This document shows positions 1 to 9,505 of a stretch of 64,000 nt of DNA, one piece after another. Origin of the DNA: Paludibacteraceae bacterium (GTDB lineage Bacteria > Bacteroidota > Bacteroidia > Bacteroidales > Paludibacteraceae). The stretch spans positions 1 to 64,000 of the forward strand of contig JAKSKX010000008.1 in NCBI GenBank assembly GCA_024401535.1, in the 5' to 3' direction. Positions within the stretch are counted from its first letter, which is position 1, and every line of letters begins with the position of its first letter. The notes under the pieces are model-generated. The model was not told the origin of the DNA. It saw only the letters and a list, made by a program, of their open reading frames with translations, and did not search any database. Both the position numbers and the translations under genes were made by a program.

Positions 1-3000
1 CTGTCACCTCGTATAAGATGCCGTTGCAGTCGTAGTGGTTGACGGTGAAGAATCCAGACGGATAAGTTTCTTTCCTTACACGTCCAAACTCGTCGTACTC
101 TTTTCGGATTTCAAATATTTTGCCGTCTATCTCCTCCTTCTGTCTTACAACACGATCAAACTTGTCGTATGTGAACGACTGTCTGTGCTCACCCTGAATT
201 TCTATGGCAACAATGCGGTTGTTACTATCATAGTTGTAGCTGGTTGTCTTTCCGTTTGTCGTCTTGCTAAGCAGCAATCCGTTTTCGGCGTATGAGTATT
301 CTGTGGCTATGGTGTCTCCTTTTTTATGAATACTCTGCCCTGACCACATCAGTTCGCCAAAACCGTTATATTTGGTCTCTTGTACTCCACCGTCCGGATC
401 TGTCAGTCTTGTGCGTCTTCCCTGCAAGTCATACTCAACGCTGACAGAAGCTCCACCCTCAGGAGTGGAAGACTTAATCTTTCCAGATGGATAATACTCG
501 TAATTAACCGATTTGCCGTTTGTCTCTACGCAGATAATCCTTCCAGAAGCATCGTAGCTCATCTTCTTTCTTCCTTCCGGCGATACTGCCGTGGTGGAAG
601 ATTTCTCATATTTAGTTGTGCTTTTTCCAGATGGTGTTATCAGACTGGTGACTCTTCCGTATTCATCGTAGGAATATACAGTCTCCCAGCTTTGCGGATC
701 GGAGGAGAATGTCGGTGCAGACACTCTGCTTTTCGTTCCATCCGAATTATATTCCGTAAAGACACTGATTTTTTTGTTTTTCAGTCCTAAGGTCTCTTTA
801 CACACCTCATTGCCAACATTGTCATACCAAGTGACGACGGGGGCACTTCCCGATTTATCGTGACAGGTGTAATATTTTGCTCCCAGACTGTTTTCTGGCG
901 AAGCCCATCCAGTAACGCATGTCTCTGTTATTCCGTCTGCGAATTTAGTCTCGGTAAGATTGCCAAATCCGTCATAGGAGAAGCGGACTGTACCTTTACG
1001 GTCCGTCTTACTCTTCAACAAACTGGTGTTCTCATCCCAGTCATACTCATATCTGTCGCCTATTTCATCAATCTTAGCAGTCATGAATCTTCCCGAAGGA
1101 CTGTATTCAAATTCAGAACGACGTGTGGTCCCGTTTGCCGAGCGTTCAACCAAAAGAGCCTGTCCGAAATGGTTGATGTTCTTGTATTCTGTAACAAATT
1201 CATTTTCATCATCCGGATCGGCAATCTCTTTCGTCTGGTTACCCATGTCATCATAAAATGACAACAACTTACGGACTTGTTCCTGTCCGTCGGCAATCAT
1301 TTTGGTTGTCAAGCAGCTCACCCTGTTTTTACACCATGATCCTTTTCTCTCGTATGTCATGGTCTTTTCCTCGACAACATCTCCTTGAGTGGTGGTTATT
1401 TTTTGAGGATTTCCATTCTCATAGTCCGACGCTTCGATAACAGTTGTTATGCCTGTCAAACAGTTTGTGACGGATTTCTTTGACACGTATTTGAAGCATC
1501 GCTTTCCCGACTTAGTTCCTAGATTTTCTGTCTTATACTCATAAACGACATTCTCTATCTGTCTGCCAGTACCAGAGGTGAAAGTTGTTTCTTCCACGGG
1601 ATGAGGACTGAACAGGATAGTGTCGTAACCATACCTGATCGTCTTCTTTTTGTTTAGTGTCTCGTTGTCTTGCGTGAACTCTTCAAAGCCCAAGATTCCC
1701 TTTTCTTGATGGAATCTCAACCCTTTGTAATAACATCTTTCCAAACTTTCATAATTTCCTGATTTAGTCGTTATCTGACTAACAACATGGATAGGAATGC
1801 AAGGCTGCGTCACATTAGGAGATATCTCTTCCTGTCCAGACTGGTAGGAAACAGGATCCGACAGAGTCTTATAATCCACCGTGTAGATCGACATAAGTCC
1901 GTCGTTGATTTGAGACAAGTATCGACCAATTTCCGGAGTGTGGACAAGATGAACGTCAAGTCCTTTTTGTGAGAGCGAAATAAGATCCGTTACTCCGTCC
2001 CCAGTGATGTCATAAAACGGTATATGTTTGTTGTAGTACAGTTTGTTCGTCAAAATATCAGGCAACTCATTCTTCAAGTACTTTTTTGAGACAAATCCAC
2101 TGCCTGTGAAATAATGGAATGTTAGTTCATCATCGATGATTTCCAAAATGTCGAGAGTTCCGTCATTGTTGTAGTCCGCAAAAAAACGGTTGCCTTTAAC
2201 AATGCAATCTAGTGCATATGGACTGTTTTTTTCGCACTCCATTTTGAGAGGACATGGTATTTCCACAAAGCCTGTCCCAGTCGACAACATGATTTTCCAT
2301 TTGTTTTCAAATTCATATTGGGAAACGGCAATAACGTCCGTATATCCGTCGCCATTGATGTCTACAAAGTCGGCTCCGGCATCCAAATCCCAATATGACG
2401 GTATTTCCTCAAAGTCTATTTTTTTAAAATTTTCTGTGTTGGAGTCGAACTCAAATGCCTCATGAGAGGCTCTATTATAAATCTCTGGTAATCCATTTCC
2501 ATTCAGGTCTGTTATGGAATATCTGGAGTCCACCGCAAAATATCGACCTTTATATGAGAACGATGATATTTTAGAAAATAGTTTGCCTTCAATGTCTATT
2601 TCGTATAAGTCGGCGAAGTCCACATCTTCGTATGTCTCTGTTTCTTCGTTGTGCAACACCAACATCTCAACGAATCCATCACCATCAAAATCATTGAATT
2701 CAAGCTGCGATTGATCAGAGTTTGTAAGGACAATCTCCGTCTCAAAATTTTGCCTGATGAATGTTCCGTCTCCATCGTTCAGAAGGACCTCTACCCAATA
2801 ATACGAACCAGATCTTTTAACTTCAATCAGGTCTTTTTTCCCGTCTTTATTGATGTCCAATGAGTGAAGCAGGAGTGCACCATAAAAATAATCCATTGGC
2901 ACCTGCATTGCCTTTTCATACAAGACACCGGTTTCAGTCTTCCTTGACAAATACAGATTCCATTCAACAATGACACCTTCAATAGCCGAATATCCCGTAG

Positions 3001-4183
3001 GTATGTCTGAATTGGTTTTTATGAAATCGGAAATTCCGTCATTGTTGAAATCATCCACCAAAACACTATATTCATTATAACAATCGTCATCCTCTGCAAA
3101 TGGAATGAAGACGTCTTTCTCGATTTTATATGCTGATTCGCTAGTTTTATCCATACTGCCCCAGTTTAGGACAATTGGAGCTAAACTCTCCTCATTATCA
3201 TTGGATAAAGTAATAGATTCTAATTTGTTGTAAAAGCCATCAAAAAAGTAAGACAGTGTATATGTTTTAAGAATCTTGCCGTTTGTCTTCACTTCGACTG
3301 TTCTCAGCAGTTTCGTCGATGACAATTTAGAGCCTGCTATGAATTGCAGTCTTGAATCCTTTCTATCGGAGTCGTAGGTGAAATCCACGACGCAAGTAGG
3401 TGTAACTTTGGCCTTCTCGTTGCCAGTGTAGAGTATCTTGGACAGCCAAAACTCACCATTCTCATCGTCCAATCCATACTCGTATGACATATAGTTCCCA
3501 TTTTGATCCGTCACTTTCGTCAACAGCCAAATCAACGGCACACCGGATGTCTGAGACTCTACTCTTGCATCGCCCGTCGCTCCATAGATCATCGTGACAC
3601 CCTCTTTTGTTACGACACTGAAGTAAGATCCGTCCTTGTTGTCTCCACTGTGAAATGTTATGTCACAGTATGTCTCTTCTTGAGTGCGGTACTTCGAGCC
3701 GTCAGCCAAATTCTTTCCGGATGTCAATACAAGTCTTGCTCCATCCAACTCAATATTGTCTTCGTCTGTCAAATGGATTGCGTCCGGCTTTCCATCAGAA
3801 AAAAGGTTCTTTCTTGATCTGCATATTGCTGACACACACGAAAGATTGAAACCGTATCCCGCAATTCCATTGCCTGCCTGTGAATTATAGACAAGCTGTA
3901 CACTCGGATTCATTCCATTGACTCCAGATGGTACGTCTATCGGAATTTGATACATCAAGGAACCAATTGCACTGACGTTGAGGACACCTCCTATTTTACC
4001 AAACACAAAACCATGGGTCTTGTCATCTGTAGGGGTGCCATCTGACATCAAATAAGGACCTTTCCTAAAATCGAGAATAGAACTATCCCCAACTTCTGGT
4101 TGTGCAGATGGATTCTGTGCGACAGAGAAACAAACGGATGTAGATAATAAGAACCACACCAATAAAAAAACTTTCTGAAACAT
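1..4183 (-). CDS. SpvB/FG-GAP/YD-repeat (Rhs-like) secreted protein, 3' end outside window
   Basis: One frame is open from an ATG at 4183 to the left window edge, about 1,394 residues. It begins with a signal peptide (MFQKVFLLVWFLLSTSVCFS, cleavage near VAQ-N). The next region looks like the SpvB/TcB N-terminal domain (IPIDVPSGVNGMNPSVQLVY, then GNGIAGYGFNLS). FG-GAP/VCBS-type calcium-binding repeats follow (DINKDGKKDL, DFDGDGFVEM, DLNGNGLPEI, DINGDGYTDV, DITGDGVTDL), then YD repeats (YDGFGNL, YDEYGRV, YDASGRI, YDKFDRV, YDEFGRV). In known members of these families this layout forms a shell or fibre around a variable C-terminal toxin or adhesin; that part lies outside the window, so the effector is unknown. 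The ATG lies 4 bases downstream of the preceding T9SS-tailed gene, which indicates one operon. The family call is strong; the cargo cannot be stated. Confidence 0.9.
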   Translation of the reverse strand, partial: MFQKVFLLVWFLLSTSVCFSVAQNPSAQPEVGDSSILDFRKGPYLMSDGTPTDDKTHGFVFGKIGGVLNVSAIGSLMYQIPIDVPSGVNGMNPSVQLVYNSQAGNGIAGYGFNLSCVSAICRSRKNLFSDGKPDAIHLTDEDNIELDGARLVLTSGKNLADGSKYRTQEETYCDITFHSGDNKDGSYFSVVTKEGVTMIYGATGDARVESQTSGVPLIWLLTKVTDQNGNYMSYEYGLDDENGEFWLSKILYTGNEKAKVTPTCVVDFTYDSDRKDSRLQFIAGSKLSSTKLLRTVEVKTNGKILKTYTLSYFFDGFYNKLESITLSNDNEESLAPIVLNWGSMDKTSESAYKIEKDVFIPFAEDDDCYNEYSVLVDDFNNDGISDFIKTNSDIPTGYSAIEGVIVEWNLYLSRKTETGVLYEKAMQVPMDYFYGALLLHSLDINKDGKKDLIEVKRSGSYYWVEVLLNDGDGTFIRQNFETEIVLTNSDQSQLEFNDFDGDGFVEMLVLHNEETETYEDVDFADLYEIDIEGKLFSKISSFSYKGRYFAVDSRYSITDLNGNGLPEIYNRASHEAFEFDSNTENFKKIDFEEIPSYWDLDAGADFVDINGDGYTDVIAVSQYEFENKWKIMLSTGTGFVEIPCPLKMECEKNSPYALDCIVKGNRFFADYNNDGTLDILEIIDDELTFHYFTGSGFVSKKYLKNELPDILTNKLYYNKHIPFYDITGDGVTDLISLSQKGLDVHLVHTPEIGRYLSQINDGLMSIYTVDYKTLSDPVSYQSGQEEISPNVTQPCIPIHVVSQITTKSGNYESLERCYYKGLRFHQEKGILGFEEFTQDNETLNKKKTIRYGYDTILFSPHPVEETTFTSGTGRQIENVVYEYKTENLGTKSGKRCFKYVSKKSVTNCLTGITTVIEASDYENGNPQKITTTQGDVVEEKTMTYERKGSWCKNRVSCLTTKMIADGQEQVRKLLSFYDDMGNQTKEIADPDDENEFVTEYKNINHFGQALLVERSANGTTRRSEFEYSPSGRFMTAKIDEIGDRYEYDWDENTSLLKSKTDRKGTVRFSYDGFGNLTETKFADGITETCVTGWASPENSLGAKYYTCHDKSGSAPVVTWYDNVGNEVCKETLGLKNKKISVFTEYNSDGTKSRVSAPTFSSDPQSWETVYSYDEYGRVTSLITPSGKSTTKYEKSSTTAVSPEGRKKMSYDASGRIICVETNGKSVNYEYYPSGKIKSSTPEGGASVSVEYDLQGRRTRLTDPDGGVQETKYNGFGELMWSGQSIHKKGDTIATEYSYAENGLLLSKTTNGKTTSYNYDSNNRIVAIEIQGEHRQSFTYDKFDRVVRQKEEIDGKIFEIRKEYDEFGRVRKETYPSGFFTVNHYDCNGILYEVT

Positions 4184-4187
4184 CTTC

Positions 4188-4610
4188 TTATTTTTTTATT
4201 ATTTTCCATTCCGTGTTGAGATTGCCGATCTCTATTCGCAAAATGTATATTCCTGGATCTCTATCAGAAAAATCAATAGAGATATCATTTTTGTTTGCAT
4301 ATTGGTAAACAATGTTTTTCCCGTCTGTATCTATAAGTAGAGCAAATGCACTCTGATCTTTTTTTAAACTGTCTATTCTGATGCTAAGGTGTCCGTCGGT
4401 AGGATTAGGATAAATATGAATTTGATTCGACTCCAACGAATCTTTTATCTCTCTTCCAGATTCATCCTCTTCATTAACAACTCCATCTTGATCATAAGAC
4501 ATATCGATGTACCTTACTGTACGATTCCCCGCATTGTCGTAGATGAAATGGATGGTTTGTGCGGAAAGTGTTGCACAAATACTAATACATAGAAATAAGC
4601 TAATTCTCAT
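4188..4610 (-). CDS. Small secreted protein with YD-like motif and T9SS C-terminal sorting domain
   Basis: This 140-residue protein has a signal peptide (MRISLFLCISICATLSAQ). A single YD-repeat-like motif (YDNAGNRTVRYIDMSYD) comes directly after it. The C-terminal 75 residues match the usual type A sorting domain: IYPNPTDGHLSI, then a central strand, DPGIYILRIEI, and a basic end, WKIIKK. Such domains direct export by the type IX system and attachment to the cell surface. It is the first gene of an operon with the Rhs-like gene 4 bases downstream. Only the sorting domain and one YD unit are present, so it could be an export or anchoring partner of the larger protein, or the remnant of a larger gene; neither can be proved here. 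Confidence 0.8.
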   Translation of the reverse strand: MRISLFLCISICATLSAQTIHFIYDNAGNRTVRYIDMSYDQDGVVNEEDESGREIKDSLESNQIHIYPNPTDGHLSIRIDSLKKDQSAFALLIDTDGKNIVYQYANKNDISIDFSDRDPGIYILRIEIGNLNTEWKIIKK

Positions 4611-4834
4611 TTAATGTTATTTTTTCTCTTTTACCTCCTTCCAATCCACTGTAAACTTTATAGCGTCCACCCTTTTCCCGAGCTTTATTAGAGACAAATC
4701 TCCAACGCACCGTCAACATTGGCACAAATAGACTTTATATTCAATCTAATAAAGTCGTCATGTCCATAACAATCCAAAGAATCCTTTAGATCATAGATTG
4801 AAACGACCGATACCACTAATAAATATTTTCGTCT

Positions 4835-4843
4835 GCAAAAATA
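4835..4843 (-). promoter_or_regulatory. Candidate Bacteroidales -7 box for the T9SS/Rhs operon
   Basis: On the minus strand this reads TATTTTTGC, matching TAnnTTTGY. It lies about 225 bases upstream of the ATG at 4610. The 4611-4834 interval holds no convincing gene and would be a long leader. Confidence 0.4.
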
Positions 4844-4890
4844 TTAAAAATATGATGGATAGAAGACAGAAATAGCATTTTTCTTTTGAA

Positions 4891-5109
4891 TTATCCTGCA
4901 AAAAAAGAGTCCCTGTATCTGACTTTAACCACTAAACCAGTTATAGTTTCTGCACTTACTGATATTGCATTTACTATTAAAGTCATAATGTGTAGATTAT
5001 TCTTCTTATATTTAATTTTTATTTTCCAACCATCATTTTCAATTTCCACTTCATAATCGTTTAATAATGTTATTATTGTAACAACAGCTATAACAGCAAA
5101 TATTCCCAA
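4891..5109 (-). CDS. Small hypothetical membrane protein
   Basis: A 72-residue reading frame with a hydrophobic N-terminal segment (MGIFAVIAVVTIITLL), then a charged part (DYEVEIENDGWKIKIKYKK) and a second moderately hydrophobic stretch. It could be a single-pass inner-membrane protein. No family is recognised. It starts 6 bases after the end of the frameshifted small gene at 5116-5281, so it may belong to the same transcript as the Hc1 gene. Confidence is low because of its size and lack of relatives. Confidence 0.35.
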   Translation of the reverse strand: MGIFAVIAVVTIITLLNDYEVEIENDGWKIKIKYKKNNLHIMTLIVNAISVSAETITGLVVKVRYRDSFFAG

Positions 5110-5115
5110 AATTGT

Positions 5116-5281
5116 TCACTCAAAGCACTTACATTTTGGAAACTTGCAGGGTTGAATCCTTTTTCGATTCTGCCACTTTTCAGCCGCCTTCATTTCTTGC
5201 TGAAAAATATAGCTGTCAGTAATTGTTTCGTGAGTTGCCAATGCCTCCTCTAAGTCTTTTTTTACTATTAACTACTCTCAT
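5116..5281 (-). pseudogene. Small gene broken by one base in an A7 tract (candidate)
   Basis: From an ATG at 5281 the minus strand reads MRVVNSK and then meets a run of seven A (plus-strand T7 at 5257-5263). Removing one A gives a continuous frame of about 54 residues, containing DLEEALATHETITDSY, QQEMKAAEKWQNRKR and a Cys-rich end (CKFPKCKCFE), with a TGA at 5118-5116. As sequenced the ATG frame stops early. It lies between the Hc1 gene and the small membrane ORF. It could be a decayed gene, a phase-variable homopolymer or a sequencing error; no family is recognised. Confidence 0.35.
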
Positions 5282-5351
5282 AATACAATAATCTACTGTT
5301 TCGTTGAAATATCAAAAGAGGTATGTGGAAACCACACACCCCTTAAAAGTC

Positions 5352-5525
5352 TTACTTCTTGCTCTCCTCCAAACTTGCCTTACGGAACTCCTTCATTAGT
5401 TTCTCAAGTTCAAGGCTTGCCTTTCTTGCTCTTGTGCCTGCTGCTTTGTTGCCCTCAATGTTTGAGCTTGCATCCTTTGTAAAAGAAGCGTAAGCCTCTG
5501 CAATCTTCTCTACGATTTCTTTCAT
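5352..5525 (-). CDS. Histone H1-like (Hc1 family) nucleoid protein
   Basis: A 57-residue protein beginning MKEIVEKIAEAYASF and ending in a Lys/Arg-rich segment (TRARKASLELEKLMKEF, then RKASLEESKK). Bacteroidetes carry many Hc1-type proteins of this length with the motif EKLMKEFRKASLEES; they are thought to bind and compact DNA. The ATG at 5525 is preceded by an A/T-rich leader. A second copy with the same first 31 codons but no basic C-terminus is present at 37117-37224, so this copy is the intact reference. Confidence 0.8.
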   Translation of the reverse strand: MKEIVEKIAEAYASFTKDASSNIEGNKAAGTRARKASLELEKLMKEFRKASLEESKK

Positions 5526-5580
5526 ACTTGTACTTTAAAAATTTCTTCAAAATTATCAATAAAATTTATATGTCCAAACA

Positions 5581-5973
5581 TTATGCATTCAATTTAAATG
5601 CAAGAACTATAGAATTGTCAATATCTTTATCATCAAATATGTAGGAAACTGTGTCATAGGACTCCATACTTGCGAAATTCCTGTAGTCGCAGGCCAGAGA
5701 GTTATTATAGTCGAGCACCTTCATGTTGTTTGCATAGGAGTTAATGGCGCAGCTTTTTGACAGAGCTGTCTTCACATTCTCTATGACACCTTTATGCTGA
5801 GATGCAGGTACATCACTTATATCCCTTACTGTGAACAGAGGTCCGAAGGCGAACGCAAAGCTTTCCTTTATAGATGCGAGGATAACATTGCTCTTATGCT
5901 CAAGATCCGCCTGCCATTCCGCATCCAGCTCATCTATAACATCCAGTTCTGCCTGTGTTAAGTTCCATTCCAT
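5581..5973 (-). CDS. Hypothetical protein translationally coupled to topoisomerase III
   Basis: A 130-residue protein beginning MEWNLTQAELDVIDELDAEW. I chose the ATG at 5973 because it follows the topoisomerase TGA (5977-5975) with a one-base gap, typical of coupled translation; a start further upstream would overlap the topoisomerase by about 60 bases. The N-terminal third is acidic and helical; the rest is mixed (FGPLFTVRDISDVPASQHKG). No family is recognised. Its position suggests a function connected with the topoisomerase, but that is inference. Confidence 0.6.
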   Translation of the reverse strand: MEWNLTQAELDVIDELDAEWQADLEHKSNVILASIKESFAFAFGPLFTVRDISDVPASQHKGVIENVKTALSKSCAINSYANNMKVLDYNNSLACDYRNFASMESYDTVSYIFDDKDIDNSIVLAFKLNA

Positions 5974-5974
5974 A

Positions 5975-8900
5975 TCACTTCTTGTTTCCAAAATCATAAA
6001 TAACCTTGTAATTGCCGGACTTAGGATCCTCAAACTTCAGTTTTGCCGAGAAGGTTCCCTTGCTTCCCTTGAATCCCTTTATAAGATCTGACTCTCCGTT
6101 TTCTATTATCTTCTTCAATATGTCTATGGTAATGTCAACTTCTCCTCTTGAAGACCAGACAGTGAAATCGCATTCTGACTTCGAGCAGACATACTTCCTT
6201 GAATCTTCAAGCACTACCGGACCTCCGCACTTCGGACATTTCAAGCCGATCTGCTCTATCTTCTTTTCCGGAGCTATTTTGACAACCTTGCCCTCGTTGA
6301 AGTCGAACCTTAGAGCCCTTCTGTATTCTCCGTTCTTGCCGGAAAGGGTGTAGTAGTCAGTTGTCCTGCCTTCCAGGAGAGTCTTCACTATTTCGAACGA
6401 GAGAAACATTCCCTGATCTTTGAAGATGGATATGTTGCAGCTGTCCGAGTCTCCGTATATACTGTTCTCGCACTTGTAGAGCATATCTGTCTCCAGGATT
6501 TTGCCGCCGCATTTCGGACAGACCAGACCTGTCTCCCTGCGCTGGGACACGCGCTTTATTCCATAGGAGTCGAAGTCATAGTATAGGGCACCCTCGTACA
6601 CTACCCCGTTCCTGGTCTTTAGCTTGACATTGCTGAGCTGCTCTCCCGACAGAAGTGCATGGATATTGTCTATGCCTAGTGTGACTCCCATCTTGGTGTC
6701 CTTGAAGACACATATAGGACAGCTGTCCTCCTTCAGATAGTTGTTGTTCTCGCATTTGAATGTCTTGTCGGTCTCTATGATCCTACCTCCGCATTTAGGA
6801 CAGACCAAACCTGTCTCCTTACGCATTGGCATGACATATTTGACACGCTTCTCCACAGTATCATAGATGAACTTCTTTGTCTTTACCTCTCCCGGCTTCA
6901 CCTCAACCTGATACTCCGATGTCTCTTTCAGAGCGATAAGATTGAAAAGGTCCTTCTTCTTGAGATGAACGGCCTTGCCATCCTTGTAAGGTATAAAATC
7001 CTTGTTTATGAAGAATCTGCATGAATTCGGATCATCCTTCTTGCGCTGCGAACAGATGAAATACTTGTCACGCTCATAAACTCCTCCATGACAAATAGGA
7101 CACTCGGCAACGGGAGCAACCACATTCCTTCTTATGGATTCCGCATCGACATTAATAAGCGCTTCGACAATATCCTTTGTATAATCCTTGATTTCATCGA
7201 GGAATTCCGACGCAGAATACTTCCCGCATTCTATCTGCTGGAGTTTGGACTCCCACTCCGCCGTCATCTCCACCTTGGCAATATCCTCACCCTTGATTAC
7301 TGTATAGAGATCCAGACCTCGGTCAGTAGGTACAAGTTTCTTCCCTTCCCTGTTGATATACTTTCTGTCAAAGAGAACCTCTATTGCGGCTGCACGTGTT
7401 GCAGGTGTACCTATTCCGCATTTCTTGATTGCCGCCTTCAGGGACTTGTCTTCCTTGATAAGCTTGCCGGCACCCTCCATGAGCTTGAGGAGTGAGGCTT
7501 CCGTAAGAAGCGGCTCAGGTGTGGTGTGCTTCTCATTTACATTACCCTGCGCAAGCGTGCAAATGTCACCCTGCTGCATCGAGGGGAGCTTCTGATTCTC
7601 CTCCGCGTTTTTCTCATCCTCATCTTCCTCATCCTTGCTGCAGACGTCTCTCCAGCCTTCTCTTGTTATCGAAAGTCCGCTTACACTCACCTCATCATCA
7701 CCAAGCATGAACTTGTATGTAATCTTCTTCTTCAGACAGTCAGGCATAGCGGCCATAACTATATGTTTGCAGATAAGGTCATATATATGTTTAAGCTCCT
7801 GAGCCGAAACAGAGGAATTTGCAATGCCCTTGAACTCCTCCTCCCTGGTCTTTATATTCTCGAATGTTGGGATTATGGCATGATGGTCCGACAACTCGCT
7901 GTTATCGTACATGGTCTCGTTCTGTGTGCCTGGGTTTATCTTGCTGCACGCATCCACGAACTTCTCGGAATAGCCAAGTACGGCCAGATTCCTTATGCTT
8001 TCTGCCACAGACTCCTTCATGTCTTCTGCAAGGTAACGCGAGCCTGTTCTCGGATAAGTCACCATTTTTGCCTCATACAGTGCCTGAACACAATTCAGTG
8101 TCTGCTGGGCCTTCATTCCATATTTCTGGTTTGCCTTGATCTGGACATCGTCAATATTGAAGGGAAGAGGTGAGGAATCCACAACTTCGCTCTCTATCCT
8201 CTTTTCCACTGTCCATGAGTTAGGAAGTTTGGACATATATGATTCTGCCGCTTCCTTTGTGTCGAATTTCTCTGGTATGTTGACAAAGAACACTTCTTCG
8301 CCCTTTGTTTTCAAGCCTACCTTTACTGTATAGTAGGGAACGGACTTAAAATTTTTGAACTGAAGGTATCTTTCGCAAATCATGCAAAGCGTCGGAGTCT
8401 GCACCCTGCCTAAGCTTAGCGTTTGTCCAGATCCTGCGGATATTGTCAGCGCCCTGGTGGCGTTCATGCCGACAAGCCAGTCTGCCTCATTCCTTCTTAT
8501 AGCAGCCTCAAAAAGGTTGTCATAGTCCTTGCTTGGCTTGAGATCGGCAAAGGCGCTTTTTAGCGCTGTATGGGTAAGACTTGAAGTCCAGAGTCTCCTT
8601 GTCGGCTTGCCAAGATTCAGGAAGTTATAGACATAGCGGAAGATAGCCTCCCCCTCACGACCTGCATCAGCTCCGTTCACCAGGAACTCCACATCGCTTC
8701 TGCGCGCAAGATTCCTTATCGTTGTAAGCTGCTTCTTTACATCCTCACGAGCCTTGAATGTGAAGCTCTCGGGAATTATCGGAAGCTGTTCCTTTGTCCA
8801 ACGGTTACTCCTGACACTCTCATCCAAATAGAAATCCGGCTCCTCCAATTCTACAAGATGTCCGAATCCCCATGTGACGATCCAACCGTTTCCCTCAAAA

Positions 8901-8983
8901 TAACCATCGTGCTTGGAAGTCGCTCCCAACACCTCGGCATACTCCCTCCCTACAGAAGGCTTCTCTGCATAGACTAATTTCAT
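5975..8983 (-). CDS. topB: DNA topoisomerase III-like type IA topoisomerase
   Basis: A 1,002-residue enzyme that would relax or decatenate DNA through single-strand passage. The Toprim domain shows AEKPSV (residues 6-11) and GADAGREGE (104-112); the catalytic tyrosine is Tyr310 in TYPRTGSRYLAEDM. The C-terminal third carries four Cys4 zinc ribbons with CPICHGG or CPKCGG motifs. Length and order match the elongated TopB-like enzymes on Bacteroidales conjugative elements. Its base composition is visibly more GC-rich than the second topoisomerase gene at 21474-24425. The two are paralogs, not recent duplicates. The ATG at 8983 is the only one fitting the conserved N-terminus. Confidence 0.95.
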   Translation of the reverse strand: MKLVYAEKPSVGREYAEVLGATSKHDGYFEGNGWIVTWGFGHLVELEEPDFYLDESVRSNRWTKEQLPIIPESFTFKAREDVKKQLTTIRNLARRSDVEFLVNGADAGREGEAIFRYVYNFLNLGKPTRRLWTSSLTHTALKSAFADLKPSKDYDNLFEAAIRRNEADWLVGMNATRALTISAGSGQTLSLGRVQTPTLCMICERYLQFKNFKSVPYYTVKVGLKTKGEEVFFVNIPEKFDTKEAAESYMSKLPNSWTVEKRIESEVVDSSPLPFNIDDVQIKANQKYGMKAQQTLNCVQALYEAKMVTYPRTGSRYLAEDMKESVAESIRNLAVLGYSEKFVDACSKINPGTQNETMYDNSELSDHHAIIPTFENIKTREEEFKGIANSSVSAQELKHIYDLICKHIVMAAMPDCLKKKITYKFMLGDDEVSVSGLSITREGWRDVCSKDEEDEDEKNAEENQKLPSMQQGDICTLAQGNVNEKHTTPEPLLTEASLLKLMEGAGKLIKEDKSLKAAIKKCGIGTPATRAAAIEVLFDRKYINREGKKLVPTDRGLDLYTVIKGEDIAKVEMTAEWESKLQQIECGKYSASEFLDEIKDYTKDIVEALINVDAESIRRNVVAPVAECPICHGGVYERDKYFICSQRKKDDPNSCRFFINKDFIPYKDGKAVHLKKKDLFNLIALKETSEYQVEVKPGEVKTKKFIYDTVEKRVKYVMPMRKETGLVCPKCGGRIIETDKTFKCENNNYLKEDSCPICVFKDTKMGVTLGIDNIHALLSGEQLSNVKLKTRNGVVYEGALYYDFDSYGIKRVSQRRETGLVCPKCGGKILETDMLYKCENSIYGDSDSCNISIFKDQGMFLSFEIVKTLLEGRTTDYYTLSGKNGEYRRALRFDFNEGKVVKIAPEKKIEQIGLKCPKCGGPVVLEDSRKYVCSKSECDFTVWSSRGEVDITIDILKKIIENGESDLIKGFKGSKGTFSAKLKFEDPKSGNYKVIYDFGNKK

Positions 8984-9106
8984 ATTTTTATACTGTTGTT
9001 TAAAAGTTAGTTAAAACGACTTTTTCACACTTTATTTTTCCTATATTCCTATACACTGTTACAACACTACAAAATTACTAATAATTTCTTAAATTACAAA
9101 GGGTTA

Positions 9107-9133
9107 AGGAGGATTTTTTTTAAAAATCCTCCT
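9107..9133. terminator. Perfect inverted repeat, possible terminator
   Basis: AGGAGGATTTTT and its exact complement AAAAATCCTCCT surround a 3-base loop. It lies between the topoisomerase start and the BspA remnant. The A/T-rich base of the arms provides T residues on either strand. Confidence 0.45.
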
Positions 9134-9161
9134 ATAGCCAATAAGCAAGTGTAATAAAAAC

Positions 9162-9185
9162 AAAAGGCGACCGAAGCCGCCTTTT
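9162..9185 (-). terminator. Intrinsic terminator after BspA-like remnant
   Basis: AAAAGGCG pairs with CGCCTTTT. On the minus strand the stem is followed by TTTTGTTTTT, so it would end transcripts coming from the LRR remnant. Confidence 0.6.
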
Positions 9186-9198
9186 AATTATGCATTGT

Positions 9199-9372
9199 TT
9201 AGTACTTTATGATAGTGCACTTATCAGGGAATGAATTAACACCAATTATACAACCTTTGGGCACACGTGCTGTCTTTAGGCTTGTGCAATCAGAGAATGC
9301 ATACTCTCCGATTGTAGTTACCGAGTTAGGGATTTCGATGCTTGTCAGGCTTGTGCAACCATAGTTTTTGCA
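9199..9372 (-). pseudogene. BspA-like leucine-rich repeat C-terminal remnant
   Basis: The minus strand encodes about 55 residues of typical LRR_5/BspA repeat text: GCTSLTSIEIPNSVTTIGEY, AFSDCTSLKTARVPKGC, and a normal C-terminal end (FPDKCTIIKY, TAA at 9201-9199). There is no start codon or signal peptide; similarity stops near 9372. It is therefore the tail of a surface LRR protein left after a rearrangement upstream of the reverse transcriptase operon's end. Between 9373 and 9505 I see nothing coding. Confidence 0.75.
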
Positions 9373-9505
9373 AAGTGTTGTGTATCAGATTAATGCGTGT
9401 ATAAAGGTAGAAAAGTGTGGAGGGTGGTTTTGGGGTGGTTTGGAGGGAGAGTGAGATTTAACGTTTTTAATGTTTTTTAAGAGCAAAAAACTTAGACATA
9501 TATAA

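Noticed and set aside
35..3890. Plus-strand open frames across the first 4 kb
   Set aside because: They lie opposite a continuous minus-strand Rhs/YD frame with clear domain text and have no family resemblance or leaders.
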